Source: Oxyruncus cristatus (lineage: Eukaryota; Chordata; Aves; Passeriformes; Cotingidae). From it: a DNA stretch of 64,000 nucleotides. The DNA is taken from positions 440,092-504,091 of the forward strand of contig VXAY01004354.1 of the NCBI GenBank assembly GCA_013399855.1, read 5' to 3'. A program made the position numbers and the translations under genes. The notes beneath the pieces are model-generated. The model was not told the DNA's origin. It did not search any database and worked only from the letters and a program-made list of their open reading frames with translations. Positions 34,381 through 47,387 of this stretch are shown in pieces; the stretch's first letter is position 1, and each line of letters opens with the position of its first letter.

Positions 34381-35880
34381 CTGGAACTGATTGATTTCCA
34401 CAGGCCATTTCTTGATTCCAGTTATCCAGAACTTAAAACCCTGCAAGGTGCCCTGTGGGTACATGCTGAACACCTGCGACCCACTCAGCTTTGCAGCCTT
34501 GTCCTAACAGCCCCTGGGACCAGCAGGAAGATGTGATGCAAAAGCACATTGGTGCATCATGCCACTTTTGGGGACATCTGACTCCTAAGGATTCCCGTGA
34601 GCTCTGAAAATGGCTGCTGGGAGGCACAAACATGGCTTTGCTGCTGGGAGCACAGGACTGTGCTGTCATGGAGCAGTTGTGTAGCAAGACTGGTATTTTG
34701 CTTTGAAAGTACCCCCTGAACCTTGGTTTGAAGAGAGCAAAAATGAGGAGGAAGGATTAACAGGATGAGGGGGAAGAGCTTTTCAATTAGGAGAAGTGGG
34801 AGTTGGCTGGGTCAGAGTTGCATGTCACATCTGAGACAGAAGCTGAGAGGAGGTCCCACTGAGTTCCTAATATGAGGATATTTAGCAAAGGTGGCTTTGT
34901 GCCTTCTTTCCTGTAGAATTAGTGTGACTGAGCTCTGATTTCCCACCAGGGTAAGATCTGTTTCAGGCAATACTCTTGAGTGTGTCTCAAGAGAAAGCCT
35001 GAACAGCCTGATGGTGGGGATGGCTAAGGAAGAGCCTCTGTTGCTTGCATTACAAGTTTGAAGATACCTTTGCAAATGGTAGCTCAGCCATGGACCAGTG
35101 GGGATTTCCTTTGTTATGAGTTAATGTGTCTGTCCTGGCTTGCCCAACCCAGACACCTTGGATGTAGGCGTTGTCTCACAGCACAAATTCCAAAGGTGTA
35201 TGGGCATTAGCACGACGCTAACAACCTAAAACCAATATTGAGGTGAAAGGTTGGTTTTAAAGAATAAAAAACCCAAATGTTTTGGAGGGCTTAATATATG
35301 ACCAAACACTAGGACAGCTCAATGGTGAATCTCTTGGATCTGGAGTTCAGTTCTTAGAGCCTGTTTTTGATGGAGTTGTGGGACTGCCTAACCAGCAACC
35401 TGTTGCACAGGTGGAATTTGAGCCAAAAGGCTTTATAAGATTTTGCATCACAGGGCACCAGATGTTAGGGAACCACAGATAACAGCTTATAACACACCTG
35501 CATCTCCATAGCAATTCCTGTTCTTTGGCTTTTGAACTTGTTTGTACTCAGTTCAAAGACTGCCTGTGGAGACTGAGAGGGACAGTGCCCTGGGAGCAGA
35601 GGGAGAGAGAGGTTGAGAAGGATGGGCACTGGGAACAGAGAAGAGAGACAGATACTCTCTTCTTCCCTGAGAGCTATGAGCAGGAGAGCGTCTGGGAGGC
35701 ATTTGGAGCACGAGCAGCCAGTCACATTTGCAGTGGGCTGTGCACGTCAGGCTGCAAATATCTGGGGGGGAAAGCAGTCATAGGAAATTAACCTCCAATG
35801 GCCAGCTTGGTACCACAGATTCTTTGCCACAAGGTCTGGAGTTGCCTCCCTTCCGTAACGCACCAAACTTCTCCACTGCC
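34381..35880. other. noncoding stretch, nothing distinctive
   Basis: No gene, RNA or repeat recognised. Confidence 0.55.
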
Positions 35881-35958
35881 TGACGTCACCCGAGAGCTCT
35901 TGACAAGGAGATGGCAAAATGGCCAGACCTAAAGCAAACAGAGGAATACAATGACTCA
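35881..35958. promoter_or_regulatory. full CRE and AP-1 site pair
   Basis: A perfect 8-bp cyclic-AMP response element TGACGTCA lies at 35881-35888 and an AP-1 consensus TGACTCA at 35952-35958. Both bind bZIP dimers. The CRE contains a CpG that has survived in a CpG-poor area. No TATA box lies close by, so an enhancer is likelier than a promoter if the sites are used. Confidence 0.4.
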
Positions 35959-36926
35959 TTAATGTTTCCTCAGGGATTCTCTGGCAGGTGACGTGGGATG
36001 TGCACTCAGATTCACAAAGATAGTTATGTTATTACTTACATTAATTCGGTGTATTGCCATAATTCTACGTAGCGAGTCCAGGGACTAATGACTATAAAGA
36101 TATACCCCAAATTATTTATCTTCTTGAGGTATTTCGAGAAGACTGTCTAACAAATCTAAAGTCTGGGCAAAAGGATGTGACCTCTACTTAGGAAAGGTTC
36201 ATCCAAAGACTAAAATTCTTCAAGTCATGGCCATCTTGAAGCTTGTAGGGAAGGGATAAGAGAATGGAGTTTAAAAGAAAAAAAAGCTCCTGTTTGTTAG
36301 TTTTATTAGGAAGGCATTTTAATGATAATTTTCCCCTCTGTTCTTTCACAGTGTGATAAGAATCTCTTTTCTTCTTGTTTCTTGGAGGGCACTGGAAGGC
36401 ATCATGGGTCAGCTAGACTGCCCTTTATCCTCTCCCATCCATCACAGTTCTGGCTGGTGATGGGTTCAAGGTGTTGCAGGTTTGAGATCCTAAGCAGTTC
36501 CTAATGCCTCCTCCACACTCTGAAGCTTGCCTTGTTTTTTCAGTAACCCAACCTTTCCCCTTCACCCACGAGAGAGTTTAAGGCATCTGCTACCACAGGT
36601 TTCTGAAGAGAACAGGGAAACTGATAAAGAGTGTTTGTTGTGCTTTGATTTCCAGGGGAAAATTTCACCCCAGTAGTAGTGACACTCTGATACATTTTTC
36701 TTAAAGGGTAAAAAGGAAGCATGAGAAAATCCGAGAAAATAACTTACAGCTGTCTTCAGTGCTATTCTACTTTTATAAGGGACAAATAGAGTGCAATCAT
36801 AAATATGCCCAAAGATTTTCTTTTTCAGGATCATAGATGATGAATATTAAATTCTACCTTGTGCGGCCTGAGAACTTCAATGACTTGTGAATTGTCATGT
36901 CTTGGTATAAACCAGGACTGCCTACA
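35959..36926. other. noncoding stretch, AT-rich in part
   Basis: The part 36010-36130 is AT-rich and motif-like without a clear signature. No gene recognised. Confidence 0.5.
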
Positions 36927-36951
36927 TATTTAGCTCAAGGTATTTAGCTCA
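36927..36951. repeat. 11-bp direct repeat
   Basis: TATTTAGCTCA occurs at 36927-36937 and 36941-36951, separated by three bases. Confidence 0.8.
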
Positions 36952-39039
36952 GTCTAAAGGGACTGAGAAGCAACTGAGAATGACATTGTCAGCATGTCAG
37001 CACTGGGGTTGTGAAGCAAACCCCAAGGCTTCCAAATGCTGCGTCAAGACAATTTTTTCCTTCGCAACCCGGCGTTGCTGTAACAGCACAGGCAGTCTGT
37101 GGTAGCACAAGGGGAGGGAGAGCTACCACAGGGGCACCTGGGAACCTCAGGGAGACAATATCGTCCCTAATTTGTTCAACGATAAGCATCACACCCTTGC
37201 CATTATTTAACTTTCCCTGATCTTTAGTGGGATAATTGGTGTTTAACATCTGTATTATACATCCTTCTTGAGAATGATGTTGACAGTGCAGCCCTGAAAC
37301 AGCCTGAATGGCAAATACGCTGTGGGGTGCCCTGCCCAAGATAGAAATCTCTGAGCCTTCCTCCAGCCAGCCTTGCCTGTTTCCTCTCTGACTGAGGTGT
37401 GACTTCTGAGCGAGTTGAGAAACTGTGGGGTTGCTGTTGTAAATGTGATCAGACAGAAACATGTGTTAAGCAGGGAGAGCTTGCCAAATAGATCCTTATG
37501 CCACTGCCTTGAACTTAAAGACAGTAAGAGTATAAACTTTCGCACCGCAGACTGCAGGTGACTCTTCTGGGAGCAAACATGCGACACCTGGATCAACCTG
37601 GTCCAAGGTCTCAGTGGGTTTCTGTGAAGGCATGGTTGAAGATTTTAAATGCAAACCATCACAGGAACAGTGATGTCAGAACTCCTCCCTCTTCCTTGAA
37701 GCAACCCCTAGACACCAGGCTGCCACAGTCGGACCTGGCAGGGTCTGAGCCATGTGCTTGGAAAAGCTCCATAAATCTTGCTCGCACCTCTGGAGCGCTC
37801 CTGGTCTTGGGCTGCAAAGGGAGCTTTCTGCAGGATCCCTTTGTATGGAGTTCGCAGACAATGACATTTTTGTCTTGGTTTTCATTTCATATTATTGCAC
37901 AGTTGTCCTGGATAAGATCATAAACTTGTCCTCACTGGTAATGTGCTTTCACAATGTCTGGAGGAGGCGAGAGGAGGTTGAAATTAATGCAACTCCTAGC
38001 GTGAAATTATTCATGGCTCAACACTTGTAATTACCAGGGCCAGTTTTAGGAAGCCCATAGTTATGAGGAATTTGATATTTTAAGACTTAAAACAAATGTT
38101 TTACAAGCTTTATCCTTTGCCCACTGCAGAAGACATTATGGTCTGGTAAAACCGCAGTGCATGTGCAGCATCCCCAGCCATTCCCATCAGCTGATCACAC
38201 CTGCCAGTCATTCATCACCAGCCACAGTTGGATAATAAAGCTCAACTGGGGTGGGGGAGGTCAGCCCAGCCATTGTGCTAATTCCCCACCAGAGCTGGGC
38301 TCCTGCAGGCAGGCCCAAGGCATCCTGTGCAAAGTTCAAAGCTTTTGGAAAAAGTAATCAGATCAGACCAATTAGGGCCTGTCTGCCTACACTGACAACT
38401 GTGTCAGGAGCCCCCCGTCCAGCCCATCCCCTCCTGGGCATGCCCTGACCGCGTTGCTGCCCTGGCTTCAGGCTGCTCTCGCCATCTCAGGCGTGTTCTG
38501 ACACCGCTCCATAGCAATTCCTCCTCGTTCCCAGTACAGCAGGAGCACAATTTGGCCCCGGTGCCATTTTATACCAGAGGCACTGGCTGTAGGCTGAATG
38601 GGGAGCGGGGCTTAATTCAGTATTTAATCCATGTTCTTAAACCGTGTATCATATTACCACCTTTTAATTCCCTTTGTTATTCCATGATTTGTTGTGTGTT
38701 CTGGGGGACTCCCACACAACTCCAAAGTGCTTCTGCAGCTGAGTCAAAGCAGTTCTGCTTCCACTGGAGACCAAAATACCAGGGACTCACTCACATGGGT
38801 CGTGTGGGTGCGTTTTCACAGCAGGACTCACGGCTCCTCTGCCCCACAGAGAAGGCAGCTGGGCTGGCCAGTGCCTGACACCCAGCACTGCTGGGTCCTT
38901 CTTCACCAGGTTGTGCCACTCTGCTTCCCTCTCCCACCATTTTGTTCAGTGAAAAGAGATCTGTGGTTCAGTTTGTGTTAAGAAATTGTAGTTGCAGCAC
39001 TATCAGGTAAATAAATGTATTTGACAGCTACTGTACATG
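36952..39039. other. noncoding stretch, nothing distinctive
   Basis: Mixed composition. The part 37890-38110 is AT-richer. No gene or mobile element recognised. Confidence 0.5.
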
Positions 39040-39086
39040 CATTTCCCTTCAGATGTCCCCTTTACATTTCCCTTTCAGATGTCCCC
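39040..39086. repeat. imperfect 25-bp tandem duplication
   Basis: CATTTCCCTTCAGATGTCCCC (39040-39060) recurs as CATTTCCCTTTCAGATGTCCCC (39065-39086) with one added T and a four-base spacer. Confidence 0.85.
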
Positions 39087-41853
39087 AGTCTTCTTACACT
39101 TTCAAACCAGGAAATGTATGATTGTCTCAGACCTGTCTGTAAATGTTAGCACGTCAGTTTTGACTTCCATGTTCCAGGTTACCTGGGTTCTTGACTGTGT
39201 CTAAAAAGGCCCCAAACTGCTTGGTGTGTCGGACTTAATTTGCTTCATGGTTGTGATTTGGGCTGTTAAAAGGAAACAGGTCAGAGCTGCTGTTCCTACT
39301 TTTGTGTCTTGGCATCTTAGACAGGATCCAGCAAGTTAGATTAGAGGATTTCTCAGTCTGCGATATTATCACCTAAAAGAAAATCCAGTTATATTTTGTG
39401 TTTTCCACTTATACATGCAAAGTATGTTACTAAATGACAAAAATAGGGCAGTTGATCGTTAGTGATTGCAGTAGTGTTCAAGAGGTCCTCCAAACCATTA
39501 TGTGGCAACTTCCCCTCATCTGGTCATACCCATTCAAAATATACCCTATTTATAAGTTTTAAAATGCATGGGTTTAAGCATTTACACTCTCTTTAGAAGT
39601 CATTCATAAATGAGCCCTTCATATGAAACACGGCCAGAATGATTCAGTGTTACAGCATCCCAAACCACGGCAGCACTCATGGAGAAACCACATCCCCTGA
39701 CAAAGTCAGGCTTTGAGGCTGGCACGAGGAAGGAAGCAGGCTGGATTGCAGGGAGCAGTAGTTGGGCACTGCAGCCAGTGCAGCAGAACAGCCCAGCTCT
39801 GCTTTGAGCAGGGCCCGGCCCTGTCTTGATTTGTAAATGAGACAGTCAGGTGATCTGCAAAAAAGTCTTGCTCTGCGTTTTTCAGTTCATGCTCAGTTTG
39901 CCACGAGTACAGGGCTCACACCTGCTCTCTGATGGGTCTGGGTATCACACAGGACAGCCATAGAGCTATGCTGATGAAAGCTGGGGGAAACACAACGATG
40001 TGCCACGGTGTTCGTTCCTGAAGGAACACGATAACACGGCCTCTCACCAGGCTCTGAGGCCACAGCGTGTCTGCCAGGGCAGGTACATAGACATTAGACA
40101 CCATGGAGGGGAAGGAATTAGAAACCATATCAGAAAACATGCCCGCTCCATGAAGTGCTCTTGGGGCAGCCAAACAGCATCACTCAGAGATTTGAGTTAT
40201 TCTAGGAAGGACAACTCCTGGAAAGAGTGCATATGAGAACCACACAAGCAGACAAACATGGCCCCATCCAGACAGTCTGAATTAATGCCATGGCCAAGTG
40301 TTCGGATTTTAAAATGCCTCTCCCAGTTTCAGACTGCCAGATGCCAACTCCCAGCTTTCCAGGAGGAGTACTTGACCCTTTGTAGGAGGACCTGTCAAGA
40401 TCTCTGCTTTAATCATCACAAATGGCCAAAAGAAAAATTAATCTGTCATACTCAGAAAAAAACTTTTGAGATCACCCCTCAAGGAGGATTGCAAGTAATC
40501 CCTGTGCAAAGGCCCTGTAAAGTGATCTCTTTCAAAATCATATGTATGAAATTAGTTATAATCTGCATGGTAAGAACCCAAATCTTCAGCTTGACTGTGC
40601 AGGGCACAATAAGGAGAACACAGATGGTTCTAAGGAGGGTTCTATGTGCCCTTTCATTTGGCCACGTTGAGGCCTTTGCTGCACCTCCAAGGCTGTGCCA
40701 TGGAAACGTGCACAGTAAATTGGGGGTGACTGTTTTCCTGGTAGAGCCTGACCCTGTGCCCTTTGAAACTTGTGACTAATCTCTCACTAATTTTAGTGGC
40801 ATAGTATCAGCACTTCATAATTTAGAGCCTAATTTTTGTCTGCATGAAGATGCTTTTACATTCTCAAAGTTAGGGACCCAAACGTCAAAAAAGAGCTTAC
40901 AGCAGGGACTGTTCAAGGAGCTTGCCTTTACCAGCAAGTCACCAGGGAGCTCTTTGATGCTCACTGATTCTTTCAATTTTATGTAATTTAATAAAAGCAA
41001 ACTTTTACTTAACGTTCAGGATACTGCAGAAGGACAAAGTGCAGTGTGATGGTGGATTTTTCTTACATGGGGCTCCTCGTGTGGAGGAATGATATTGCAG
41101 TGCCCCAGGGAGCACACAGCACAGCTCTGAGCTGGGATGGGGGCATGGGGACATTCAACAATAAAGATACTGATGAGGAAGAAGGAATTTGGGGGCTATT
41201 CCATATGCACCAGACATGTGGATCTCTGGACAGAGATCATGGCCAGGCTGCCAAGTGTCTGGGTTTGCACAGCCCTGAGCTCCAGGCCCTCTCTCTGCCA
41301 GCTCATGTCTCATGGCACACAAAAACGGTGGGGAAAGGAGAGCTCTGTGTAATGTGTGCCTGCAGAGCAGAGCACACCCTTCTCTGCTTGGGAATCAGCC
41401 CGTGGAAATGCTCAGCTGAATCATGAAATTGCTCTTGCCCAAGTACACAAAAGGACTGTATTATCTGTGATAAATAAATGCTTATCAGACATAGAATGGA
41501 CGTTTGGATGAAGTGCAAATCATCCCATTTACTTCTGTCACTGTCAAAAACCTATCCCCTAGACCAGCATCTGTGTTGAAAGAGAGACAACAGAAGGCAA
41601 AGGACTATAAAAAAAATGCAATCAAAACAACCTGAAACTGGGATAAAGGGGATCTAAACGATACAAAACAGAGCAGCCAAACTGAGGACCTCAGAGGGCA
41701 AATCCACTCATTGGAGGAGGAGAAAAGACAACCTGTTAAGAAAAGGGCAAGTGAAAAGAACCTGTCCAGGAAAAATAAAATGCTATCAATTTTGTATATA
41801 ATATTATCGTAAATTATAGTAACAGTGAGGGAGACTTCATAAAAGAGCTGATT
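39087..41853. other. noncoding stretch, nothing distinctive
   Basis: AT-rich, conserved-looking sequence lies at 39360-39640. A minus-strand open frame at 39916-40173 encodes a hydrophobic segment (IVVFPPAFISIALWLSCVI) and is followed by a CAG|GTGTGA donor-like site, but it opens at TTG, lacks a good acceptor and matches no family I can name. A purine-rich, A-rich tract covers about 41570-41790. Confidence 0.45.
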
Positions 41854-41948
41854 AGATAAGTGGTCTATCTCCTCTGCTATCTGACTGGAGCACCAGCATT
41901 AAGTTTTTGCTAATAACCTTATCTCTGGTGGCCCAACGTCTCTGATAA
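41854..41948. promoter_or_regulatory. cluster of five WGATAR motifs
   Basis: AGATAA (41854-41859), CTATCT (41865-41870), CTATCT (41877-41882), TTATCT (41919-41924) and TGATAA (41943-41948) are all WGATAR on one strand or the other. The first two form an inverted pair, AGATA-N7-TATCT. About 0.2 such sites would be expected by chance in 95 bases of even composition. Clusters of this kind are typical of GATA-factor enhancers (blood, endoderm, heart, ear or neural lineages). The target gene is unknown. Confidence 0.4.
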
Positions 41949-44900
41949 GAGGCCAAGCAAATGCTGCGTTTGCTCCCGTTGTTTGCAGCAGGCAAGCAGC
42001 TTGCTAAGCTTGTTCCCTGTTCTTCCACAGTCCTCAAAAATGGGCATCTTCCCAAGTGGAATGGGGGGAGCTGAGTGGCCAGCTCAGGATGGTCAGGTCA
42101 CGGGTCTTGGGCCTGTCCCTGCTTCTGTCCCAGACTTGCTGGGAGACTTCAGCCAAGGCTGTCCGGCCCCTTGCTCCTGTACTGCCCTTTAGCCCCCAGC
42201 AGAGACAGTTTCTGCAGGACCTGACAGCAGGGCTGGGGTCTTGCAAATAATACAGAGCAACACTTGGTATCAGAGGAGATCCTGTCCCACCAATCTGAGG
42301 GCCATGGGATAGTCTGGCAAGACTACTGCAGCCCTGTCTACCATGACCTGTTCGGCAGCTGGAAGGAGAACCTGGGAGTTCTGCTCTCAAGTTCCTCACT
42401 CTTGCATCACTGGAAATATTTTGTGTACAACCCTGTTAATTAAAACTTTACTAGTAGACACTTGAAGTAATGAAAACCAATACACACCTGCCAGGTCTAA
42501 AGACATTTTCTTCAGTGAAACTATTAGATCAACATACACTAAAACCTGGCCTGTAAATGTTTTTGCCCCAGGGCTTTTCTCATAGTACATTACAAAAATG
42601 TCAACCCAAGTTAATCCTCCTTCTAACAGTTGGTAGATACGGTTTATCTGATGGAAGCAACAGGACAAAGGGATTTTACTGGCTTTATTTTCATTATCAT
42701 TAAAGTAAATGTTTTTGCATCACTGAAAAAAAAAGTTTCTGGAAATTTATCTTGTGCTGTGGAATAGAAATTGTCCCATGCAAATCTTGATTCAATATTA
42801 TTATACACTACTGTAAACAGCATGGTGTTGATTTGGGGAGATCAGGGGAAGGTATATTCCAGTTAGTCTGTTCATTTGTTTCCAGTTCCTGCTGGGGCAG
42901 TTGAATCCCAGCTGCTGGCTCTGCAGGTTACGCTCTGCTTTCCCTGAGCCTGCAGGTTCTGAGGTCAAGCAGCACTGCTAAGGACATTCCATGGTCCATG
43001 ATTGTTTTCTCCTGCTCCTTGGTTTGTAATCCACCCCCTCCCACAGGAAAATACAGGTAATGAGAGAGTGAAACTTATCTACCTTAGTTATACTGCACTG
43101 CCCACTGACTTGGTCCTGAGCATAAATTTGAACAGGTACATTCAGCCCTGTGCAGGCAGGAAAGTATCGCAGGTAGATGAAGAAAACCACACAAATTAAC
43201 CTGTTCTCAAGAGCTCTTTTAGGCAAGGCAAGTCCTGCACAGCACAGACCTTGCTAAACAGTTACCCTTCTCACTTGACCTCATTTAGATAAAAGTATGT
43301 TAGTAGAGAGTGAAAGTAAAAATCCACTCATTCCCAGAATGGGAAGACAAGGCTATGGGCAGCTCTCAGGAGCAGCCTGTTCAAGCTGGTCTTGTATTTC
43401 ATTCCACCTTGAGGTAGTTACCCCCTCCTTGGCTTTGCTGCTGGCACAGCTGCACCAGGGATTAAGATGTTAATCCTCTCTTCCCATTAGCACTGAGCAG
43501 TGCTGAACTGTCTTCCAAGGCCTGACACATGGGTGTTCCATACATCCCAGGGAAGAGCCTGGCTTCCTTCCTAGTGAGCAGCACAGGCAGGTAAAACACA
43601 ACACGTGTTTGCACAAATCTCTGCAAAGCACAGGCACAGAGGGGAGAAATGGCCCCAGACCTCCTTTTCATGGCACTGCTTCTTGGTCCCATAAAAAGGG
43701 ATCATTAGCTGAAATCCCTTGGCCTCCCAGGCTTATCTTTGTAGGGCTGTATTTAGGAATAGAAATGGGATCTGCCAATTTTTAAAGATTCAGATTCCTT
43801 AATCGTTCATGGTGGGAGAATGTCACTGAATGGGGATCCGCGCATAAGCCCCCAAGATGGGAAAATACAGGGAGCTTTTGGTTGCTAAGGAATAAATGAG
43901 GTTAAACAGAGCACATATCCTTTCCTCATGCAGTGCCTGTCTGTTGGGAATGAGAAGTCCTGGGTTTGGTATGCAGTGGTTTGGTGTCTCTAGAAACATC
44001 TGGATGGCAAGACAGGACTGTGACTTTGAATATTGTTCTGCACATTTCTGGCGGCAAAGCCCTGTGTCCTCCCATCCTCTCACCATGAAAATACCTCTCC
44101 CCATGATATGATGGGGGAATCCACCTTCCAGTGGGTTAAGAGATTTATTTCACAACAGCTGTGACAGGGATGTAGGTATAAAAAGTACATGTGCCATTAC
44201 AGGGCAGTAGAGCCCAAAGAGCAGCTGCTCTGTACACACCTGCCGTGGGACAGGAGGGAGGGCAGTGATTTATCTGCCATCGTCTGTGGACAAAAGCGTG
44301 TACCAACCAGGCACAATCAGCCTCTCTGATTTCCCAGCTCTTCTGTGAAGGCTGTTCCCTTCTCCCAGTCTCCCCCTTGCTTTGAGCTCATTGCAGTCGG
44401 GTTGTCTGAGATACGAAGCCACAGTCGGTTCTCCATGACAGAGGACAGGATGTTTAAATCCACCAGAGGCATTCAGATCCCCTGCTGTGGAAGGCAGCCT
44501 CCTTCCCATGTCGATTTGGACACCGAACACATGCAGCACTAAAGCAGGAACTGGGGCCATTTTGAACCCAAATGTGCAGATCAGATTTCTGCTTAAAAAT
44601 CCTTAGACACAGAGGAGCAAGCCACAAATGGCCGTGTGGGAACAGGAAAAGCGCTACTCCAGCACAGCCGTGTTTGGGGACTCCAGCGTTCTCTCGTGGG
44701 TTTGTGGCTGTTCCCTGTGCAGTCGAGAGCTCAGTGAGTGTCTGCTCGGTGGGTGCCCGCGGGCCCTGCAGCCACAGCTGCCCCGGAGCAGGGACACAGC
44801 CCGGGGCTGGGCTGAGTGTCTGGGTGTCTGAGTGCCGCGGGTGGCACAGCTGCAGCTCTCCGACTGGGGGAAAGGTGGCGAGGCCCAAGCTGCTCAGGCG

Positions 44901-45600
44901 TGGCACTGCAGAGGGACTCGGGAACAGCAGCTGTGTGGTGTTGGTCTCTGAGAGCCTTCCCAGCCCCCTTTGCACAGTACATGGGTTCAGGCTTCCTTTG
45001 ATACAGCGCGAGTTGGTCTGGAGCTGCTGTTTGCCAGGCTGAGCAAGGGGCAGGGCCATGGGAATGTGGAATCCGAAGGCAGAGTGAAATGAGAGGCAGT
45101 TTCTGGGAAATAGTTTGAGGCTGTGGCAAATATTCGCCCAGACTCTCACAAGCTGAGATCTCCTCTTCGACAGAGAAGTGTGTTCTGCAGCATCACACAC
45201 GTCTCTCTGGAGTCAGCAGGACTAAGTGCGCACTGGGGCCTTACGCAGTAGAAGGAGTCAAATAGGAGAATGGAAAGTAAGTTTTATTATAGATGGAATT
45301 AAATGAGGTAGAACTAAGCTTTCCAGAGACAGCAGGATCTGGCCTCGTCTCTTACCAGACCTGTGTGCACAGAAGACCAGGAGACAAAAACAAATTGGCA
45401 CATGCCTGTAGATGGGGAGGTGAAGTACATCACCAGTGCTCAAAATATATGAACGAAAAAAATCAAATAGCAGTAGTATTTTAGTGACTGCAGAAGGGTT
45501 ATATCAGGAACCCTATCATTTAAAGTGCTACAAAAAATAATTAGAGAGGAACAAAAAGGCTCATTAAAAACCTGATTCTGTTTCTACATGTTTTAAATGT
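41949..45600. other. noncoding stretch with one GC-rich patch
   Basis: The part 44620-44900 is GC-rich with moderate CpG (about 18 in 300 bases). The longest open frame of the window (248 codons, minus, 44454-45200) crosses it, opening at GTG with no recognisable domain. A TATAAAAAG box occurs near 44178 without other promoter signs. I see no gene. Confidence 0.45.
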
Positions 45601-45665
45601 TTGTTCTTATTTGTAAAACTGGAATAATAGCATTTTCAAATGTTTATGAGAATGGAATTTATATC
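45601..45665 (+). mobile_element. possible MIR scrap
   Basis: CTTATTTGTAAAACTGGAAT then AATAGCATTTTCAAATGTTTATGAGAATG follows the MIR phrase tcatctgtaaaatgggaataatag, then cctacctcatagggttgttatgagaat. Only about 65 bases match and neither end is found. Confidence 0.35.
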
Positions 45666-47387
45666 AGGAGCAAAGGGATTTTTCCATGTGCCGACCACTA
45701 ACAGGATCTTGAAAATAACTGGGAAGAACTGAAGAGATGCTAATGTTCCAGATAAGTTTTCATATCAATGGTCACTTTACCTTAGTGAGTCCACATTTAC
45801 AAGGCCATTTAGGATTATTTTGTAACCTAAGACTGAAGTTATGGAAGGGCTATGGTTGGAGGTTTTTATTCCCGCCTTCTCCCTGCTGCAGTTCAGCTGA
45901 CAAACACTCAGGCAGCTGATTGAGAACCGTGCTGGCTGCTCACAGCACGTTCAAAAGTATGAGCTGCAACAGAAGCCTCAAGGCTGGATGTTGAAGCATT
46001 TATTTCAGTGACTGTAGGCTTTGGGTTTTACATTCAACCACTGGTACACATGTAATGGGGCACATAGATGAGGTTCTACATCCTCTGATAAAGTTTTCTC
46101 CCTGATGATGGTTTTCAGAGTGGGCCCTTTCCCAGGATGCAGAAATGTAGCTGGGAATGTTTGAGGACAAGCTCACTGACCTCAGTTCACTGTGCTCTCA
46201 GGTGTACAGTCCCACCCAGGGAACTGGGGGGGCTGCCAAGCAAAAACGTGTGAAAAGCACTGGGTGGGATTGATGGTACCAATCACAGCATCAGCTGCAC
46301 CATCAAAACTTGCCCCTCTTGGGGTACTGTGTGTTCAGCAGCATCAGCAACAGCAATTCAAGAATAGGTATAAGGAAGCAAATTATCCAGTGTAAACCCT
46401 AGTGTGAGGCAGAGTTACACTGGGTTTGAGCAGATGGGGGAAGCCGGTGTTTCACCAGGGAGGAAGGACCCAAATGGCAGTGCTTGTTTAAGGTGGGAAC
46501 AGGGTGTCTATCCTAAGAAAAGTTATAAAGTGCACAAAAGCCAGCTAATTGTCACAAAATCTTTACTATTTAACTGTAACTCAGTTTAAAATCAGCTCCC
46601 TGCCAGCTGAGAACTGGAGATGCCTCAATGTGCTTAGTAAAGAGAAGTTTAGATGGGAGGGTGGCAGAAACTCTCCCATCTGTTCTTGACCATAGGCTGA
46701 AGCCAATTCAGAAGTCTCCCCAGAGATGGCTGTTCCATGAGCATGGGCTTCAGAGGGGCTGGATCCAGAGTTATTTCACGGGAAGTGTTTGGGGTGCTAA
46801 GTCAGCACTGCCACTCCTGGCAGCCCTGAGTTTTCCATGGATGGTTCCTGTGGGCTGAACAGGACTTGTTTATCTGCTGCAGCTCAGCGCAGCATGGCAG
46901 GATTGCAGGCAACATGAAAAATAAACAGGGGATTCTGGCAGCATTGTGTCACTCGGGCCAGCCCAAACACTACCGAGTCCCTGCCAAGTTAGGGCACTTG
47001 AGCAAAGACTCTGAATGGGTTTCAGAGACAGCTGGACATTTTTATGAGCAGAAAGGAGATTTGCAGATGCAAAGACAAAGCAAGGAGGTGCATTTGAGAT
47101 AAACTTAAAGGGCCAGGCTCTTTGGGCCAAGTGGCCATTTCCTGCCCCGCAATTCTTTGCTTCCACACATCTCTGTCCAGAGGAGACCATGGGCCAGTGC
47201 ACAGCCACTGCTTTGGGAGGTGCCTGTGGCAGACCTGGCGCTGGGGACCCTCGTCAAGAGAAACACTCTGCATGGAGGAGGTGGCTGAAAGGGGTCAGTA
47301 GGACAGTCCAGACTGAGCCAAGGTTGCTCCGGAGATTAGACTTGACTGTCTCATGAGTCGTTTAAAAGTTCCTCTCTTTCTCCCTAG
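45666..47387. other. noncoding stretch upstream of exon candidate
   Basis: No gene recognised. The stretch just before 47387 includes the pyrimidine tract and a plausible branch-point region for the exon candidate that follows. Confidence 0.45.

Noticed and set aside
39916..40173. Hydrophobic minus-strand frame that at first looked like a transporter exon
   Set aside because: One membrane-like segment and a donor-like site are present, but it begins at TTG just after an in-frame TGA, lacks a convincing acceptor, and alignment by eye to MFS families was not persuasive.
40258..40779. 173-codon plus-strand open frame
   Set aside because: No family resemblance, no splice-site context, and cysteine-rich scattered composition.
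44454..45200. Longest open frame, 248 codons, minus strand
   Set aside because: It opens at GTG, lies in a GC-rich patch where the plus strand also has long open frames, shows no domain or signal, and has low-complexity, scattered composition. Best explained by chance.
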